Source of the DNA: CBDCGJ01 sp965238305
GTDB lineage: Bacteria; Pseudomonadota; Alphaproteobacteria; GCA-2731375
DNA: 64,000 nucleotides
Direction: 5' to 3'
Assembly: GCA_965238305.1 (NCBI GenBank)
Contig: CBDEHK010000001.1
Location: forward strand, 1,550,001-1,614,000
Made by a program: the position numbers and the translations under genes. Below, one piece after another: positions 44,955 to 53,997 of the stretch. Positions within the stretch are counted from its first letter, which is position 1. Each line of letters starts with the position of its first letter. The notes beneath the pieces were generated by a model. That model was not told the DNA's origin. It worked only from the letters and a program-made list of their open reading frames with translations, and did not search any database.

Positions 44955-46481
44955 TTACAATACGGCGCCGGTGACCCAGGGGACGAATTCATCGTCGCCC
45001 AGGCCCCAGAGTTCCGATTTTGTCTCTTCGCCAGAGGCGGTGGCCAAGATTTTCTGAAATATCTGCTCGCCCATTTCCTGTACCGTAAAGTCGCCATCGA
45101 CCACCAAGCCGCAATTGACGTCCATATCGTCGGCCATGCGATTAAACATAGCGGAATTGGTGGCTAGCTTAATACTAGGCACTGGTTTACAGCCATAGAC
45201 GGAGCCGCGGCCGGTGGTGAAGCAAATCACGTTGGCGCCGCCGGCGACCATGCCGGTGATCGATGCCGGGTCATAGCCTGGGGTGTCCATGAAGACAAAA
45301 CCGTTCTTGGTTATTTGCTCCGCATAACCATAAACGTCTTGCAGATTTGTCGTGCCGCCTTTTGCTGTGGCGCCCAGGGATTTCTCCAGGATCGTCGTCA
45401 GGCCGCCGGCTTTGTTGCCAGGAGAGGGATTGTTGTTCAATTCCGCCCCACGCTTGGCGGCATAATTTTCCCACCATTTGATTTTGGCGATCAGTTTGTC
45501 GGCCACGTCCTGGCTAACGGCGCGGCGGGTCAGAAGATGCTCGGCACCATAAATTTCAGGGGTTTCGGCCAAACAGGCCGTGCCCCCGTGACGTACCAGC
45601 AGATCAGCCGCTGCACCCAAAGAAGGATTGGCTGAAATACCGGAATAGCCGTCCGAGCCGCCGCATTCCAAAGCCAGCGTTAATTCGCTGGCCGGGATCG
45701 GTTCCCGCTTGACTTTGTTGGCCTCCGGCAACATCGCTTTGACCCGCGCGATGCCTTCCTTGACCGTATTATTGCTGCCGCCCAGGTCTTGAATTGTAGC
45801 AGAGGATAACGTCGCGCTTTCGACCAAACCTTCATGCTTCATCAACGTGCGAACCTGAAGGGCTTCGCAGCCGAGGCCTAACACCATGACCCCGGCAAAG
45901 TTGGGATGCTTGGCATAACCGCCAATCGCGCGGACAATATATTCCGCACCATCACCGGCCATGCCGCCACAGCCCGTGCCGTGGACGATCGCCACAACTC
46001 CGTCAACGTTGGGATAGTCGGCCAGCGCCGCACCTTCGAAATGGCGGGCGATATGACGTGCTGCGGTCGCCGAACAATTCACCGAGGTGACGATGCCAAT
46101 ATAATTGCGGGTAGCGATACGGCCATCGGGCCGGCGATAACCCATAAAGGTGGCGCGTTCGTGTTCCGGCACCATTTCCAGCTTTTTGACATCCGCGCCG
46201 ATCGCGTAGTCGCGTTCAAAATCCTGATATTCGGCATTTTGCGTATGCACATGTTGGCCCGGCAGAATATCTTCGCTCGCAAAGGCAATGGTCTGATTAT
46301 ACTTACGGATCACTTCACCCTTGTTAATTTTTCGGGTCGCCACCTTGTGCCCTGCCGGTACGTGTTCCCCAGCATCGGTATTTTCGCCCGGGATAGCGGT
46401 GCCTTGCAGAATATCGGCGCGGGCGACGACGACATTGTCGTCGGGATGCAAACGAATGGTAAATTGTTGCGTATCGGTCAT
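44955..46481 (-). CDS. uxaA: altronate dehydratase (UxaA family)
   Basis: 508 residues, full length for the fused altronate/galactarate dehydratase family. The N-terminal SAF-like domain has LHPDDNVVVARADIL and the larger domain has ATRNYIGIVTSVNCSATAARH, GTGCGG and LECGGSDGYSGISANPSLG. It removes water from D-altronate to give 2-keto-3-deoxygluconate, which the PfkB kinase at 35333 could then phosphorylate. The substrate could also be galactarate. It lies upstream of the SDR gene and has an AGGAA start site. Confidence 0.88.
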   Translation of the reverse strand: MTDTQQFTIRLHPDDNVVVARADILQGTAIPGENTDAGEHVPAGHKVATRKINKGEVIRKYNQTIAFASEDILPGQHVHTQNAEYQDFERDYAIGADVKKLEMVPEHERATFMGYRRPDGRIATRNYIGIVTSVNCSATAARHIARHFEGAALADYPNVDGVVAIVHGTGCGGMAGDGAEYIVRAIGGYAKHPNFAGVMVLGLGCEALQVRTLMKHEGLVESATLSSATIQDLGGSNNTVKEGIARVKAMLPEANKVKREPIPASELTLALECGGSDGYSGISANPSLGAAADLLVRHGGTACLAETPEIYGAEHLLTRRAVSQDVADKLIAKIKWWENYAAKRGAELNNNPSPGNKAGGLTTILEKSLGATAKGGTTNLQDVYGYAEQITKNGFVFMDTPGYDPASITGMVAGGANVICFTTGRGSVYGCKPVPSIKLATNSAMFNRMADDMDVNCGLVVDGDFTVQEMGEQIFQKILATASGEETKSELWGLGDDEFVPWVTGAVL

Positions 46482-46574
46482 ATTCTTTCCTAAGATCGAT
46501 TCAATTCAATTATTGGCATTAAATCAAAGATTCGCTTCATAGAGAAGAGAACGAATTAGAATTAGGAGAAGATT

Positions 46575-47510
46575 TTGAAAGGAATGGATCCACAATGCGT
46601 TGCGGTCGTCGAAATGATGCAACAGTCCGGCCGTCCGCAAGTTCATCAGGTAAGCGTCGAAGAGGCGCGGGCTAACTATCGGCAAACCCCCATCGTTCTG
46701 GGCGGGAAAACCGAACAAGTGGCAAGCATCGAAGACCGGTTGATCGAAAGCGACGGCCTTTCAATACCAACCCGGATCTACAAACCGGAGGGCGAAAACC
46801 TGCCGATTTTGGTGTTCTATCATGGGGGTGGATTTGTCATTGGCGATCTGGAGACCCATGACAAACTTTGTCGTTCGCTCACCCGGCGGACCGGCTGCAT
46901 GACAATTGCAATTGATTATCGGTTGGCGCCGGAGCATCCCTTTCCAGCGGCAGTGGAAGATTGCGTTGCGGCCTTGAATTGGGTGGCCGCTCATGCCGCC
47001 GAGCTTGGCGGCGATGCCTCGCGAATAGCCGTGGCTGGCGACAGTGCGGGCGGCAATCTGTCTGCTGTCGCCGCGCTATTGGCGCGGGACAATGGCGGCC
47101 CGGCGTTAAAAATGCAGCTCTTGATCTATCCAGGCACGGCGGCGGCCCGCGATAGTGCTTCGCACGCGAATATGCCGAACGCACCGATATTACCCAAAGA
47201 AGTAATGGAATATTTTCATAATCAATATCTTGGTACGACAGAACGGGTCGAAGACATTCGTTTTGCGCCTTTGTCGGCGAACGATCATAGTAATTTACCG
47301 CCGGCGGAGATTATCGTTGCCGGTTTCGATCCGCTACGGGATGAGGGCGTTGCTTATGGGGAAAAACTGAAAGCCGCCGGCGGTCAAACCAATGTGACCA
47401 ATTATGGTGGCATGATCCACGCTTTCGTGCAGATGCCAGGAGCGATCGCAGTTGGCGACCAAGCGATTGATCAATGCGCGTCGGCGCTTCGTCGAGCCTT
47501 CAGGGAATAG
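46575..47510 (+). CDS. alpha/beta hydrolase (HSL family esterase)
   Basis: 311 residues. The hormone-sensitive-lipase family motif YHGGGFV forms the oxyanion hole, GDSAGGN holds the nucleophile Ser, and Asp and His are in FDPLRDEG and YGGMIHAF. It is a cytoplasmic ester hydrolase of unknown substrate. The TTG start has AGGAGA at good spacing; an ATG three codons later is also possible. A small zinc-ribbon gene and an LLM oxidoreductase follow. Confidence 0.9.
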   Translation: MKGMDPQCVAVVEMMQQSGRPQVHQVSVEEARANYRQTPIVLGGKTEQVASIEDRLIESDGLSIPTRIYKPEGENLPILVFYHGGGFVIGDLETHDKLCRSLTRRTGCMTIAIDYRLAPEHPFPAAVEDCVAALNWVAAHAAELGGDASRIAVAGDSAGGNLSAVAALLARDNGGPALKMQLLIYPGTAAARDSASHANMPNAPILPKEVMEYFHNQYLGTTERVEDIRFAPLSANDHSNLPPAEIIVAGFDPLRDEGVAYGEKLKAAGGQTNVTNYGGMIHAFVQMPGAIAVGDQAIDQCASALRRAFRE

Positions 47511-47521
47511 GAGAACGCGCT

Positions 47522-47728
47522 ATGCCGTTGGAATACAAAAGCGGTGTCTGTGTAAACTGCAATGAAGTGCGGAAAGTTTTCCGTAACAAACCTAATCACC
47601 TGCTCCACCTATTATTGACCTTTCTGACCGGTGGAGTGTGGGCGATTGTCTGGATATTCGTCGCCATTCGCTTCGGCGGTTGGCGCTGCGATCATTGTGG
47701 CAACGGCAAGATCAGCGATGTGCGGTGA
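47522..47728 (+). CDS. small membrane zinc-ribbon-like protein
   Basis: 68 residues. Two CxxC pairs (VNCN near 13-16 region as CVNC, and CDHC near the end) flank a hydrophobic stretch (LLLTFLTGGVWAIVWIFVAI). This arrangement would place a small metal site around one or two membrane passes. I do not recognise a named family. It lies between the HSL-type esterase and the LLM oxidoreductase, on the same strand, so co-expression is likely. Confidence 0.7.
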   Translation: MPLEYKSGVCVNCNEVRKVFRNKPNHLLHLLLTFLTGGVWAIVWIFVAIRFGGWRCDHCGNGKISDVR

Positions 47729-47748
47729 TCGGAAAAAAGGGGATAAGG

Positions 47749-48618
47749 ATGAAATTTGGTCTCAGATACTGCAACACCGGTTCCTATGTCCGGCCTGACA
47801 ATGCGGTGGAGCTCTTGCAAGCCGGTGAAGAAGCGGGCTTTGAAAGCGCCTGGACGGTTGATCATGTCGTGGTGCCGGATGGTTACGAATCCGCCTATCC
47901 TTATTCACCGGACGGTAAAATGGCTGGCGGGCACAATTCTATCCCCCTGCCAGACCCACTAATCTGGCTTAGCTATGTGGCGGCCAGAACCAGTCGGATT
48001 AACTTGGCGACCGGTATCCTAATCGTGCCGCAGCGCAATCCGGTGGTGACGGCGAAGCAGATCGCGACGCTGGATCAACTCTCGGGCGGCCGCCTTGTGC
48101 TCGGCATCGGTGTGGGCTGGCTGGAGGAGGAGTTCAATACCATCGGCGCCGATTTCGCCCGGCGCGGGGCGCTGACCGATGAATATATTCAGGTCATGCG
48201 TGAACTTTGGGCGTCAGACAAACCGACTTTTCATGGCGATACGGTCAATTTCGATGCCGCCCATTGCCGGCCGCAGCCGGTCAATGGCCAGGTACCGATT
48301 ATTGTTGGCGGGCATTCGAAAGCAGCGGCCAGGCGCGCCGGCCGTTTAGGAGATGGGTTTTTCCCGGCCCGCAGCGCCCCCGAAGAATTGTTCACCCTGG
48401 CGCGAGAGACGGCGGCGGCCAATGGTCGCGATCCGTCGGCGTTGACGTTCACAGTGGGGATTCCGGATGAATTGGACGATTTACCGCAATTAGCGGCGCT
48501 TGGGGTCGAGCGGGTGCTGATACCGGTCAGTGCGATGGCGGGGATGCCGACGGCGATCAATAATCCAGACGAAGCGTTGAAATGGCGCGATACGATCGCG
48601 CGCTACGCCGATCTTTGA
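47749..48618 (+). CDS. LLM-class F420-type oxidoreductase
   Basis: 289 residues from the ATG at 47749, which has AAGGGGATAAGG directly upstream; a longer frame exists but lacks support. The luciferase-like barrel shows KFGLRYCNTGSYV, SAWTVDHVVVP, TSRINLATGILIVPQRNPV and LSGGRLVLGIGVGW, all characteristic of the F420-dependent LLM group. IIVGGHSKAAARRAGRLGDGF is the typical cofactor phosphate-binding region. It probably uses F420H2, given the F420 operon in this window. The substrate is unknown. Confidence 0.9.
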   Translation: MKFGLRYCNTGSYVRPDNAVELLQAGEEAGFESAWTVDHVVVPDGYESAYPYSPDGKMAGGHNSIPLPDPLIWLSYVAARTSRINLATGILIVPQRNPVVTAKQIATLDQLSGGRLVLGIGVGWLEEEFNTIGADFARRGALTDEYIQVMRELWASDKPTFHGDTVNFDAAHCRPQPVNGQVPIIVGGHSKAAARRAGRLGDGFFPARSAPEELFTLARETAAANGRDPSALTFTVGIPDELDDLPQLAALGVERVLIPVSAMAGMPTAINNPDEALKWRDTIARYADL

Positions 48619-48847
48619 CGGCACGCCCAATTGACCGTGCATATTCGGCCTTCGATGCCGGCTGCGAAGTTGCGGTTATAGCGGGTGCGTTGGCTTTGGT
48701 AGGCCTGAATATCCAGCTGCGTCATTTGCCGACCTCTAGCCCAACAAATTGTAAGAATAAACTATTGGTTTTGTCTTGGCATAACGGCGGCAGAAGCATA
48801 GGGTTTCAATAATTTGAAAAATTGATAATTCGTAAATGGAGTGGACG

Positions 48848-49528
48848 ATGCGCCTTATTATGAAACTTTCGGTTTGCATGACTGTTGCGGCACTAATTTT
48901 CAGCAGTTCGGCACTGGCGAGCAGCGATGAACAGGCATTGGTGGACAAGGCGAAGCTGACAGTGGAAGAGTTTTCCCGCAGTGGCGAGATGGGCGGATTT
49001 CGCAACTACTTGAAGAAAGCCAAAGGCGTTATCGTCATCCCGCAATTACTGAAGGCCGGATTTTTTATCGGCGGTTCCGGCGGCAGCGGGGTTTTAATGG
49101 CGCGCGAATCGACGAAAGGATCTTTCAGCAATCCCTCCTTCATCACCTTAGGAAGCGGTAGTATCGGTTTGCAGTTTGGCGCTGAAGCGCAGCAAATAAT
49201 CCTGGTGATTATGACCGAAAAAGGTTTGGATGCGGTCTTGCGTAACAAAGTCACCTTGGGCGGTGATGCGAGTGTCGCGGCGGGTCCGGTCGGAGGTGGC
49301 GGTAAAGTGGCGGCAACCACAAGCCTGTCGGATATGTACTCTTTCGCAATATCGCAAGGCCTGTTCGCAGGCATATCCTTGGAAGGCGCGGTGTTGCAGG
49401 AGCGCGCGGAATGGAACGAGAAATATTACAATAAGAACCTAAAAGCGGCGGATATCGTTATTCGCCGGCAGGCACAGAATAGCGGCGCACAGCCGCTGAT
49501 CGGCGCGCTCAACAATCTCGCAAAATAA
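48848..49528 (+). CDS. SYLF (Ysc84-type) lipid-binding domain protein, exported
   Basis: 226 residues from the ATG at 48848, with GGAG at suitable distance. A signal peptide (MKLSVCMTVAALIFSSSALA) precedes the SYLF domain, visible as AKGVIVIPQLLKAGFFIGG, GSGVLMAR, GSIGLQFGAEAQQIILVIM and AGPVGGGGKV. SYLF proteins bind lipids and are found in many proteobacteria as periplasmic proteins of unclear role. It is a single gene followed by the convergent GNAT gene eight bases away. Confidence 0.88.
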   Translation: MRLIMKLSVCMTVAALIFSSSALASSDEQALVDKAKLTVEEFSRSGEMGGFRNYLKKAKGVIVIPQLLKAGFFIGGSGGSGVLMARESTKGSFSNPSFITLGSGSIGLQFGAEAQQIILVIMTEKGLDAVLRNKVTLGGDASVAAGPVGGGGKVAATTSLSDMYSFAISQGLFAGISLEGAVLQERAEWNEKYYNKNLKAADIVIRRQAQNSGAQPLIGALNNLAK

Positions 49529-49536
49529 GTCCGAAT

Positions 49537-50088
49537 TTATCGGCGAATATCCTTGGCAAGGACAGCATAGCGTTCTGTGACAACTGGCTCGTCAAAACCC
49601 TGTCGCGATTTGCGTTCACGGCCTTTGAAACGCATGCCGCATTTTTTCAGGACGTTGATGGAAGCGGCGTTATCCTCCAAAGCCGAGGCAATGACACGGT
49701 CCAGGTTTAAGTAGTCGACGGCAAAACCGAGCACCAGCCGGGTCGCATCCGTGGCGTAACCTTTGCCGTGATATTCTTGTCCAATCCAATATCCTATTTC
49801 ACCCTCGCCAGGTGACATTTCGGCGAGGCGGATGTCGATGGTGCCGACGAAGCGATTGCCTTCACGCTCCACGACAGCAAAAGCATACCCTTCATTGCGG
49901 CGGAAACGTTCGCTGCTATGGTTGATAAATTTCTCCGCTTCACCATCGTTATAGGGATGCGGCACATGCTCCAACCAACGCGCAACCTCAAAATCCCCCG
50001 CCAGATGTTGAATATCTTTGGCATCTTCAATTTCCAATGGTCGAAGTAGGACGCGATCCGATTCGATCTTCTCCAACAGATGGATCAT
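49537..50088 (-). CDS. GNAT family N-acetyltransferase (RimJ/RimL-like)
   Basis: 183 residues with the GNAT fold. VLLRPLEIEDA at the N-terminus, then GYWIGQEYHGKGYATDATRL (acetyl-CoA pyrophosphate loop) and ASALEDNAASINVLKKCGM are typical of the RimJ/RimL branch, which acetylates protein or small-molecule amino groups. The substrate is unknown. Its ATG overlaps the mutT-type stop (ATGA), so it is the last gene of the argJ run. Confidence 0.88.
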   Translation of the reverse strand: MIHLLEKIESDRVLLRPLEIEDAKDIQHLAGDFEVARWLEHVPHPYNDGEAEKFINHSSERFRRNEGYAFAVVEREGNRFVGTIDIRLAEMSPGEGEIGYWIGQEYHGKGYATDATRLVLGFAVDYLNLDRVIASALEDNAASINVLKKCGMRFKGRERKSRQGFDEPVVTERYAVLAKDIRR

Positions 50089-50489
50089 CTGTTCAGTTCC
50101 CGTTGCAGAATATCGATCAAAGGTATGTCCGCTGGAGGCATGTCAAAAGAGATCAATTCAGCTGCTGCTGCCCAGGTAAATATTTGTCCTTCCCGGGGCA
50201 AAAAATCTCCGGCCCATTTCCGGCAGGTATAAACTGGCATCAAAAGGTGAAAATCTTCATAACTGTGGGAGGCAAAAGTAAGTGGGCGTAGATCTTCAGG
50301 CAATACGGTGATATTCAATTCTTCCTTCAATTCGCGGGCTAGGCCTAGTTCCGGGGTTTCCTGGCGCTCCAATTTGCCACCGGGAAATTCCCACAAGCCC
50401 GCCATTGTTTTGCCCTCAGGTCGACGCTGCAATAATACCCGGGCATCGGCATTGATCAAAGCGGCGGCTGTGACGAGTACAATATTCAT
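50085..50489 (-). CDS. mutT: MutT-type NUDIX hydrolase (8-oxo-dGTP diphosphatase)
   Basis: 134 residues, the normal MutT length. The Nudix box is GGKLERQETPELGLARELKEEL, read in two parts as GGKLERQETPELGL and ARELKEELNI. LLQRRPEGKTMAGLWEFPGG is the N-terminal signature. It removes oxidised dGTP from the nucleotide pool. It starts six bases after argJ and overlaps the GNAT gene. argJ-mutT adjacency is common in alphaproteobacteria. Confidence 0.9.
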   Translation of the reverse strand: MNIVLVTAAALINADARVLLQRRPEGKTMAGLWEFPGGKLERQETPELGLARELKEELNITVLPEDLRPLTFASHSYEDFHLLMPVYTCRKWAGDFLPREGQIFTWAAAAELISFDMPPADIPLIDILQRELNR

Positions 50490-50495
50490 CTTCGC

Positions 50496-51734
50496 TTAGG
50501 AACGATAATCCGCGTTGATGGAAATATAACCGTGGGTAAGGTCGCAGGTCCACACCGTCGCTTTGCCACGACCGACCCCGACATCAATTTCAATGTCGAT
50601 CTCGCGGCCTTTCATATGGTCAACGACCTGTTCCTCGCGATAATCAGGATCGGCATGACCATTCTTAGCGATTGATACATCGCCGATGCGGATCGCCAGT
50701 TTATCGCGATTGGCTTTCTCACAAGCTTTCCCAACTGCCATGATGATGCGGCCCCAATTGGCGTCTTCACCGGCAATGGCTGTTTTCACCAATGGCGAAT
50801 TGCCAATCGTCAAACCGATACGTTTCGCCGCGCCTTTGGTTTTCGCGCCGGTCACGGTGATGGAAATGAACTTGCTGGCGCCTTCCCCGTCACGCACCAC
50901 TTGTTGGGCCAAATCCCGCATCAATTCGGCCAACTTCGACTTGAAATCCTTTAGCCGCGGATCGCCGGCCGAAGTTACTATTTTGTGCCGGGCCCCGGTC
51001 CCGGTCGCGGACAATAGGACCGTATCGCTGGTCGACGTATCGCCATCAACGGTTATCGCGTTAAAGCTTTCCTCGTTAGCCGGTTTCAATATTCGCCGGA
51101 GAACTGCCGCCGGTATCCTGGCGTCGGTGAAAATGAAAGACAGCATGGTTGCCATGTCGGGCATGATCATGCCGCTGCCTTTGGCTATGCCGGCAATCTG
51201 AATGGATTTGCCGTCGATGATCGCTGTCCGCACCGCACCTTTGGGGAAAGTATCGGTGGTGCAAATGGCTTTCGCCACTTGTGGCCAGCTGTTGGCCTTA
51301 ATTTTCGTCTGCAGTTTGGGCAAAGCCGCGATTAACCGGTCGACCGGCAGATTTTCACCGATCACGCCGGTCGAGGCGACAAATATTTCTGACGGTTTTG
51401 CCTGCAATAGATCTGCCGTCGTGGCGGCCGTATCGGCGACCGCGTCCAGGCCGGCTTGACCAGTGAAGACATTGGCGTTGCCGGCATTGATGACGATGCC
51501 GCGAATATTTCCCGCCCTCACATGTTTTCGACACCATTGCACCGGTGCCCCCGGCATCGTCGATTGGGTGAAGACGCCGGCAACAGTGCTGCCCTTGGGC
51601 AGTTCAAACAAGGTCAGATCGGCGCGTTGCTTGTATTTGATGCCGGCTGCTAAAGCCCCCATTTTTAATCCGGCGATGTCAGGCAGACGTGGGAACCGTT
51701 TCGGTGCCAATGGTGACCGCTCAATTTTCGCCAT
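50496..51734 (-). CDS. argJ: glutamate N-acetyltransferase / amino-acid acetyltransferase
   Basis: 412 residues, full length for ArgJ. The autocleavage site is in PDMATMLSF with Thr196 as the nucleophile; KGSGMIMP before it and the ANWGRIIMAVG and NADYRS ends are characteristic. The enzyme moves acetyl groups between acetylornithine and glutamate in arginine biosynthesis, and many can also use acetyl-CoA. It precedes mutT on the same strand and follows the parvulin gene by 63 bases. Confidence 0.96.
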   Translation of the reverse strand: MAKIERSPLAPKRFPRLPDIAGLKMGALAAGIKYKQRADLTLFELPKGSTVAGVFTQSTMPGAPVQWCRKHVRAGNIRGIVINAGNANVFTGQAGLDAVADTAATTADLLQAKPSEIFVASTGVIGENLPVDRLIAALPKLQTKIKANSWPQVAKAICTTDTFPKGAVRTAIIDGKSIQIAGIAKGSGMIMPDMATMLSFIFTDARIPAAVLRRILKPANEESFNAITVDGDTSTSDTVLLSATGTGARHKIVTSAGDPRLKDFKSKLAELMRDLAQQVVRDGEGASKFISITVTGAKTKGAAKRIGLTIGNSPLVKTAIAGEDANWGRIIMAVGKACEKANRDKLAIRIGDVSIAKNGHADPDYREEQVVDHMKGREIDIEIDVGVGRGKATVWTCDLTHGYISINADYRS

Positions 51735-51797
51735 CTATCTCCCCTTCCATCCCCGGGCGCACGTGATCCGATCGCACACTCGGCAATAGCCTTTTAC

Positions 51798-52697
51798 TTA
51801 TTCGGTTTTTTCTGGCTTCTTTTCTGCTGCGGTGTCCGCCGCTTCGGCTTTAGGTTCAAGTGGCGTGCCATCAGATTTGAACAGCTTAATGTCAGATTTC
51901 TTGCGTAAGTCCGCCAACGTATTGGCGACGGCTTCCTGCGCTAAGCCTTGACGTAGTTCCTTTTCGCGCTGTTCAAAACTTGGGCCTTCGGCTTGGCGCT
52001 TGGTTTCGACACGGATAATATGCCAACCAAACTGCGTCTTCACAGGCTCCGACACATCGCCGGCATTCATGGCGAAGGCGACTTTGGAAAATTCCGGCAC
52101 CATGGTTTTGGCATCGAAAAAGCCCAAATCACCGCCCTGTTTGCCACTTGGGCCAGTGGAATGCTGTTTCGCCATTTCGCCAAAGTCCGCACCTTTACGG
52201 ATTTCCGCCAATATCTTGCGCGCTTCCGCTTCCGTTTTGAGCAGGATGTGTCGCGCATGCACTTCTTCCGCGCCTTTGAAGTTCTTTTTTTCTTCTTCAT
52301 AGCGGGCCTGCAGTTTTTCATCTGCGACGGCCGGTTCAACCAATTTAGCCAACCACGATTCGGCCAGAATATTGACCCGAGCAGTTTCCATTCGTTTGAG
52401 GTAAGCAGGGTCGCTTTCGAAGCCACTGGCTTTCGCCGCATTGGCCAACATCCGGCGATCGACCAATTGGCTGAGCAATGGTTCGTAAATCGCGTCGATC
52501 GGCATTTGCTGATATTGCGCCGGCAGCTGGCCTTGTGCTTCGACCAACTCTTCATAACGAATTTCAACGCCATCGACGACGGCAATGACCGTATCGGGGG
52601 ATGGGGCCATTGGCTTCGTCGCCTGAGCTGCCGCCGCGGTAATTAGAAGAGAAGCGGCGACGGCAACGAATGCGCCTCGCAATGATACATATGTCAT
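51798..52697 (-). CDS. periplasmic parvulin-type peptidyl-prolyl isomerase
   Basis: 299 residues. A signal peptide (MTYVSLRGAFVAVAASLLITAAAAQA, about 1-26, cleaved near the alanines) precedes a SurA-like N-terminal helical part. A parvulin domain follows at about 140-235: HARHILLKTEAEA, GGDLGFFDAKTMVPEF and TQFGWHIIRVE. A charged tail rich in Lys and Glu ends the protein. It helps outer-membrane or periplasmic protein folding. The argJ gene follows it. In many alphaproteobacteria secA lies next to such a pair; it is not here. Confidence 0.9.
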   Translation of the reverse strand: MTYVSLRGAFVAVAASLLITAAAAQATKPMAPSPDTVIAVVDGVEIRYEELVEAQGQLPAQYQQMPIDAIYEPLLSQLVDRRMLANAAKASGFESDPAYLKRMETARVNILAESWLAKLVEPAVADEKLQARYEEEKKNFKGAEEVHARHILLKTEAEARKILAEIRKGADFGEMAKQHSTGPSGKQGGDLGFFDAKTMVPEFSKVAFAMNAGDVSEPVKTQFGWHIIRVETKRQAEGPSFEQREKELRQGLAQEAVANTLADLRKKSDIKLFKSDGTPLEPKAEAADTAAEKKPEKTE

Positions 52698-53190
52698 AAT
52701 TATTTAGTCCTTTCGAATGGCCTGAATTTTGCGCGCATCATCTGCGATTGCCTAGATGAGAGCAAGTAAAGATAAGGAATTCTGCTTCAAGTTCTCGTGC
52801 CAGCGCATGATTACTTAAAGTCGTGATAAAAACTGAGCGGCACGGTCACCAACATCGCCGGAGTGAAAGCGTTCAACGCTTTTGGGCGGTTCAACGTAAT
52901 CGTCGCGATCGCGCCATTGCGCTCAACAAGGATGGATTCAAAGGACATTTTTAGCCTATCTAACGGATGGAACGAGATGCTCGCACTCGATAGCGAATTA
53001 CACGGGAAATGTCCACTCCGCGCAGCTAAGGAGCTTGATATCGAAGGGACGACAATAACCACACGAATAGTCGTCGCTCGCCACCTTGACAGGGGATGCG
53101 GAAGGCATTACTTCGACCATCAGCAAGTTGGCGGACTGGTCCGTAGGACCCGGTCCGCTTTGGTGTCTGTTCCTATTAAATGGTCGATTA
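52698..53190. other. intergenic region with a crotonase gene fragment
   Basis: About 490 bases between the parvulin and cysD. Apart from the truncated enoyl-CoA-hydratase start listed separately, no gene is supported. No leader or riboswitch-like fold for cysD stands out. Confidence 0.4.
52811..52948 (-). pseudogene. enoyl-CoA hydratase N-terminal fragment
   Basis: A 45-codon frame starts MSFESILVERNGAIATITL and continues NRPKALNAFTPAML, the unmistakable N-terminus of the crotonase family. It then runs into VTVPLSFYHDFK and a stop. The rest of the about 260-residue enzyme is missing, so this is a remnant. Confidence 0.75.
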
Positions 53191-53985
53191 ATGGATTATT
53201 TAGACGCGCTCGAAAATCAGAGTGTCTACATCTTTCGCGAAGCGTTCAACCGCTTGGATAATATTGCAATGTTGTGGTCGTTGGGTAAAGATTCCAACGT
53301 CATGCTGTGGCTTGCCCGCAAAGCCTTTTTTGGGCATGTGCCGTTCCCGGTTTTGCATATTGATACGGAAAAGAAATTCAAGGAAATGTACGAATTTCGG
53401 GACCAGTATGCCAAAGAATGGAATTTGAACTTCATCAGCGGCGTCTGCCCTCCGGTGGAGGAGATGGACCAGAGTTTGCCGCCTGCTGCCCGTTCGGCGG
53501 CGCGAAAAACGGCGGGTTTGAAAGCGATGCTGGCGGATAAGAATTATACCGGAGTATTTGCCGGCATTCGCCGTGACGAAGAAGGGTTGCGCGCCAAGGA
53601 ACGCTATTTTAGTCCACGCGGCGTCGACGGTCAGTGGAATTTCAAGGATCAACCGCCGGAATTCTGGGACCAATTCAATACCGACTTCCCGGCTGGCACC
53701 CATCTGCGCATTCACCCCTTGCTGCATTGGTCGGAGATCGATATCTGGCGCTACACCTTGCGCGAGGGTATTCCGACGGTGCCGTTGTATTTCGCCCAGG
53801 ATGGCAAACGTTACCGCTCGCTAGGGGATCAAGATATCACCAGCCCGGTGGCGAGCGAGGCGACGACGATCCCAGAGATCATTGCCGAACTTGAAACCAC
53901 AAAAGTGGCGGAACGTTCCGGCCGGGCCATGGATCACGAGGCCGAAGACGCCTTCGAACGGCTGCGCGCCGACGGTTATATGTAG
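53191..53985 (+). CDS. cysD: sulfate adenylyltransferase subunit 2
   Basis: 264 residues from the ATG at 53191 (MDYLDALENQSVYIFREA), chosen because it aligns with the family start. The PP-loop SLGKDSNVML (family SxGKDS), the VLHIDTEKKF region and AGIRRDEEGLRAKERYF are the ATP-pyrophosphatase motifs of CysD. It adenylates sulfate to APS together with the CysN GTPase part of the next gene. It is slightly shorter than the usual 300 residues and lies 12 bases upstream of cysNC. Confidence 0.95.
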   Translation: MDYLDALENQSVYIFREAFNRLDNIAMLWSLGKDSNVMLWLARKAFFGHVPFPVLHIDTEKKFKEMYEFRDQYAKEWNLNFISGVCPPVEEMDQSLPPAARSAARKTAGLKAMLADKNYTGVFAGIRRDEEGLRAKERYFSPRGVDGQWNFKDQPPEFWDQFNTDFPAGTHLRIHPLLHWSEIDIWRYTLREGIPTVPLYFAQDGKRYRSLGDQDITSPVASEATTIPEIIAELETTKVAERSGRAMDHEAEDAFERLRADGYM

Positions 53986-53997
53986 GAGGCGACGGCG

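Noticed and set aside
52698..53190. Sulfur-responsive riboswitch before cysD
   Set aside because: No fold or conserved box typical of SAM riboswitches could be recognised; the region holds a gene fragment instead.
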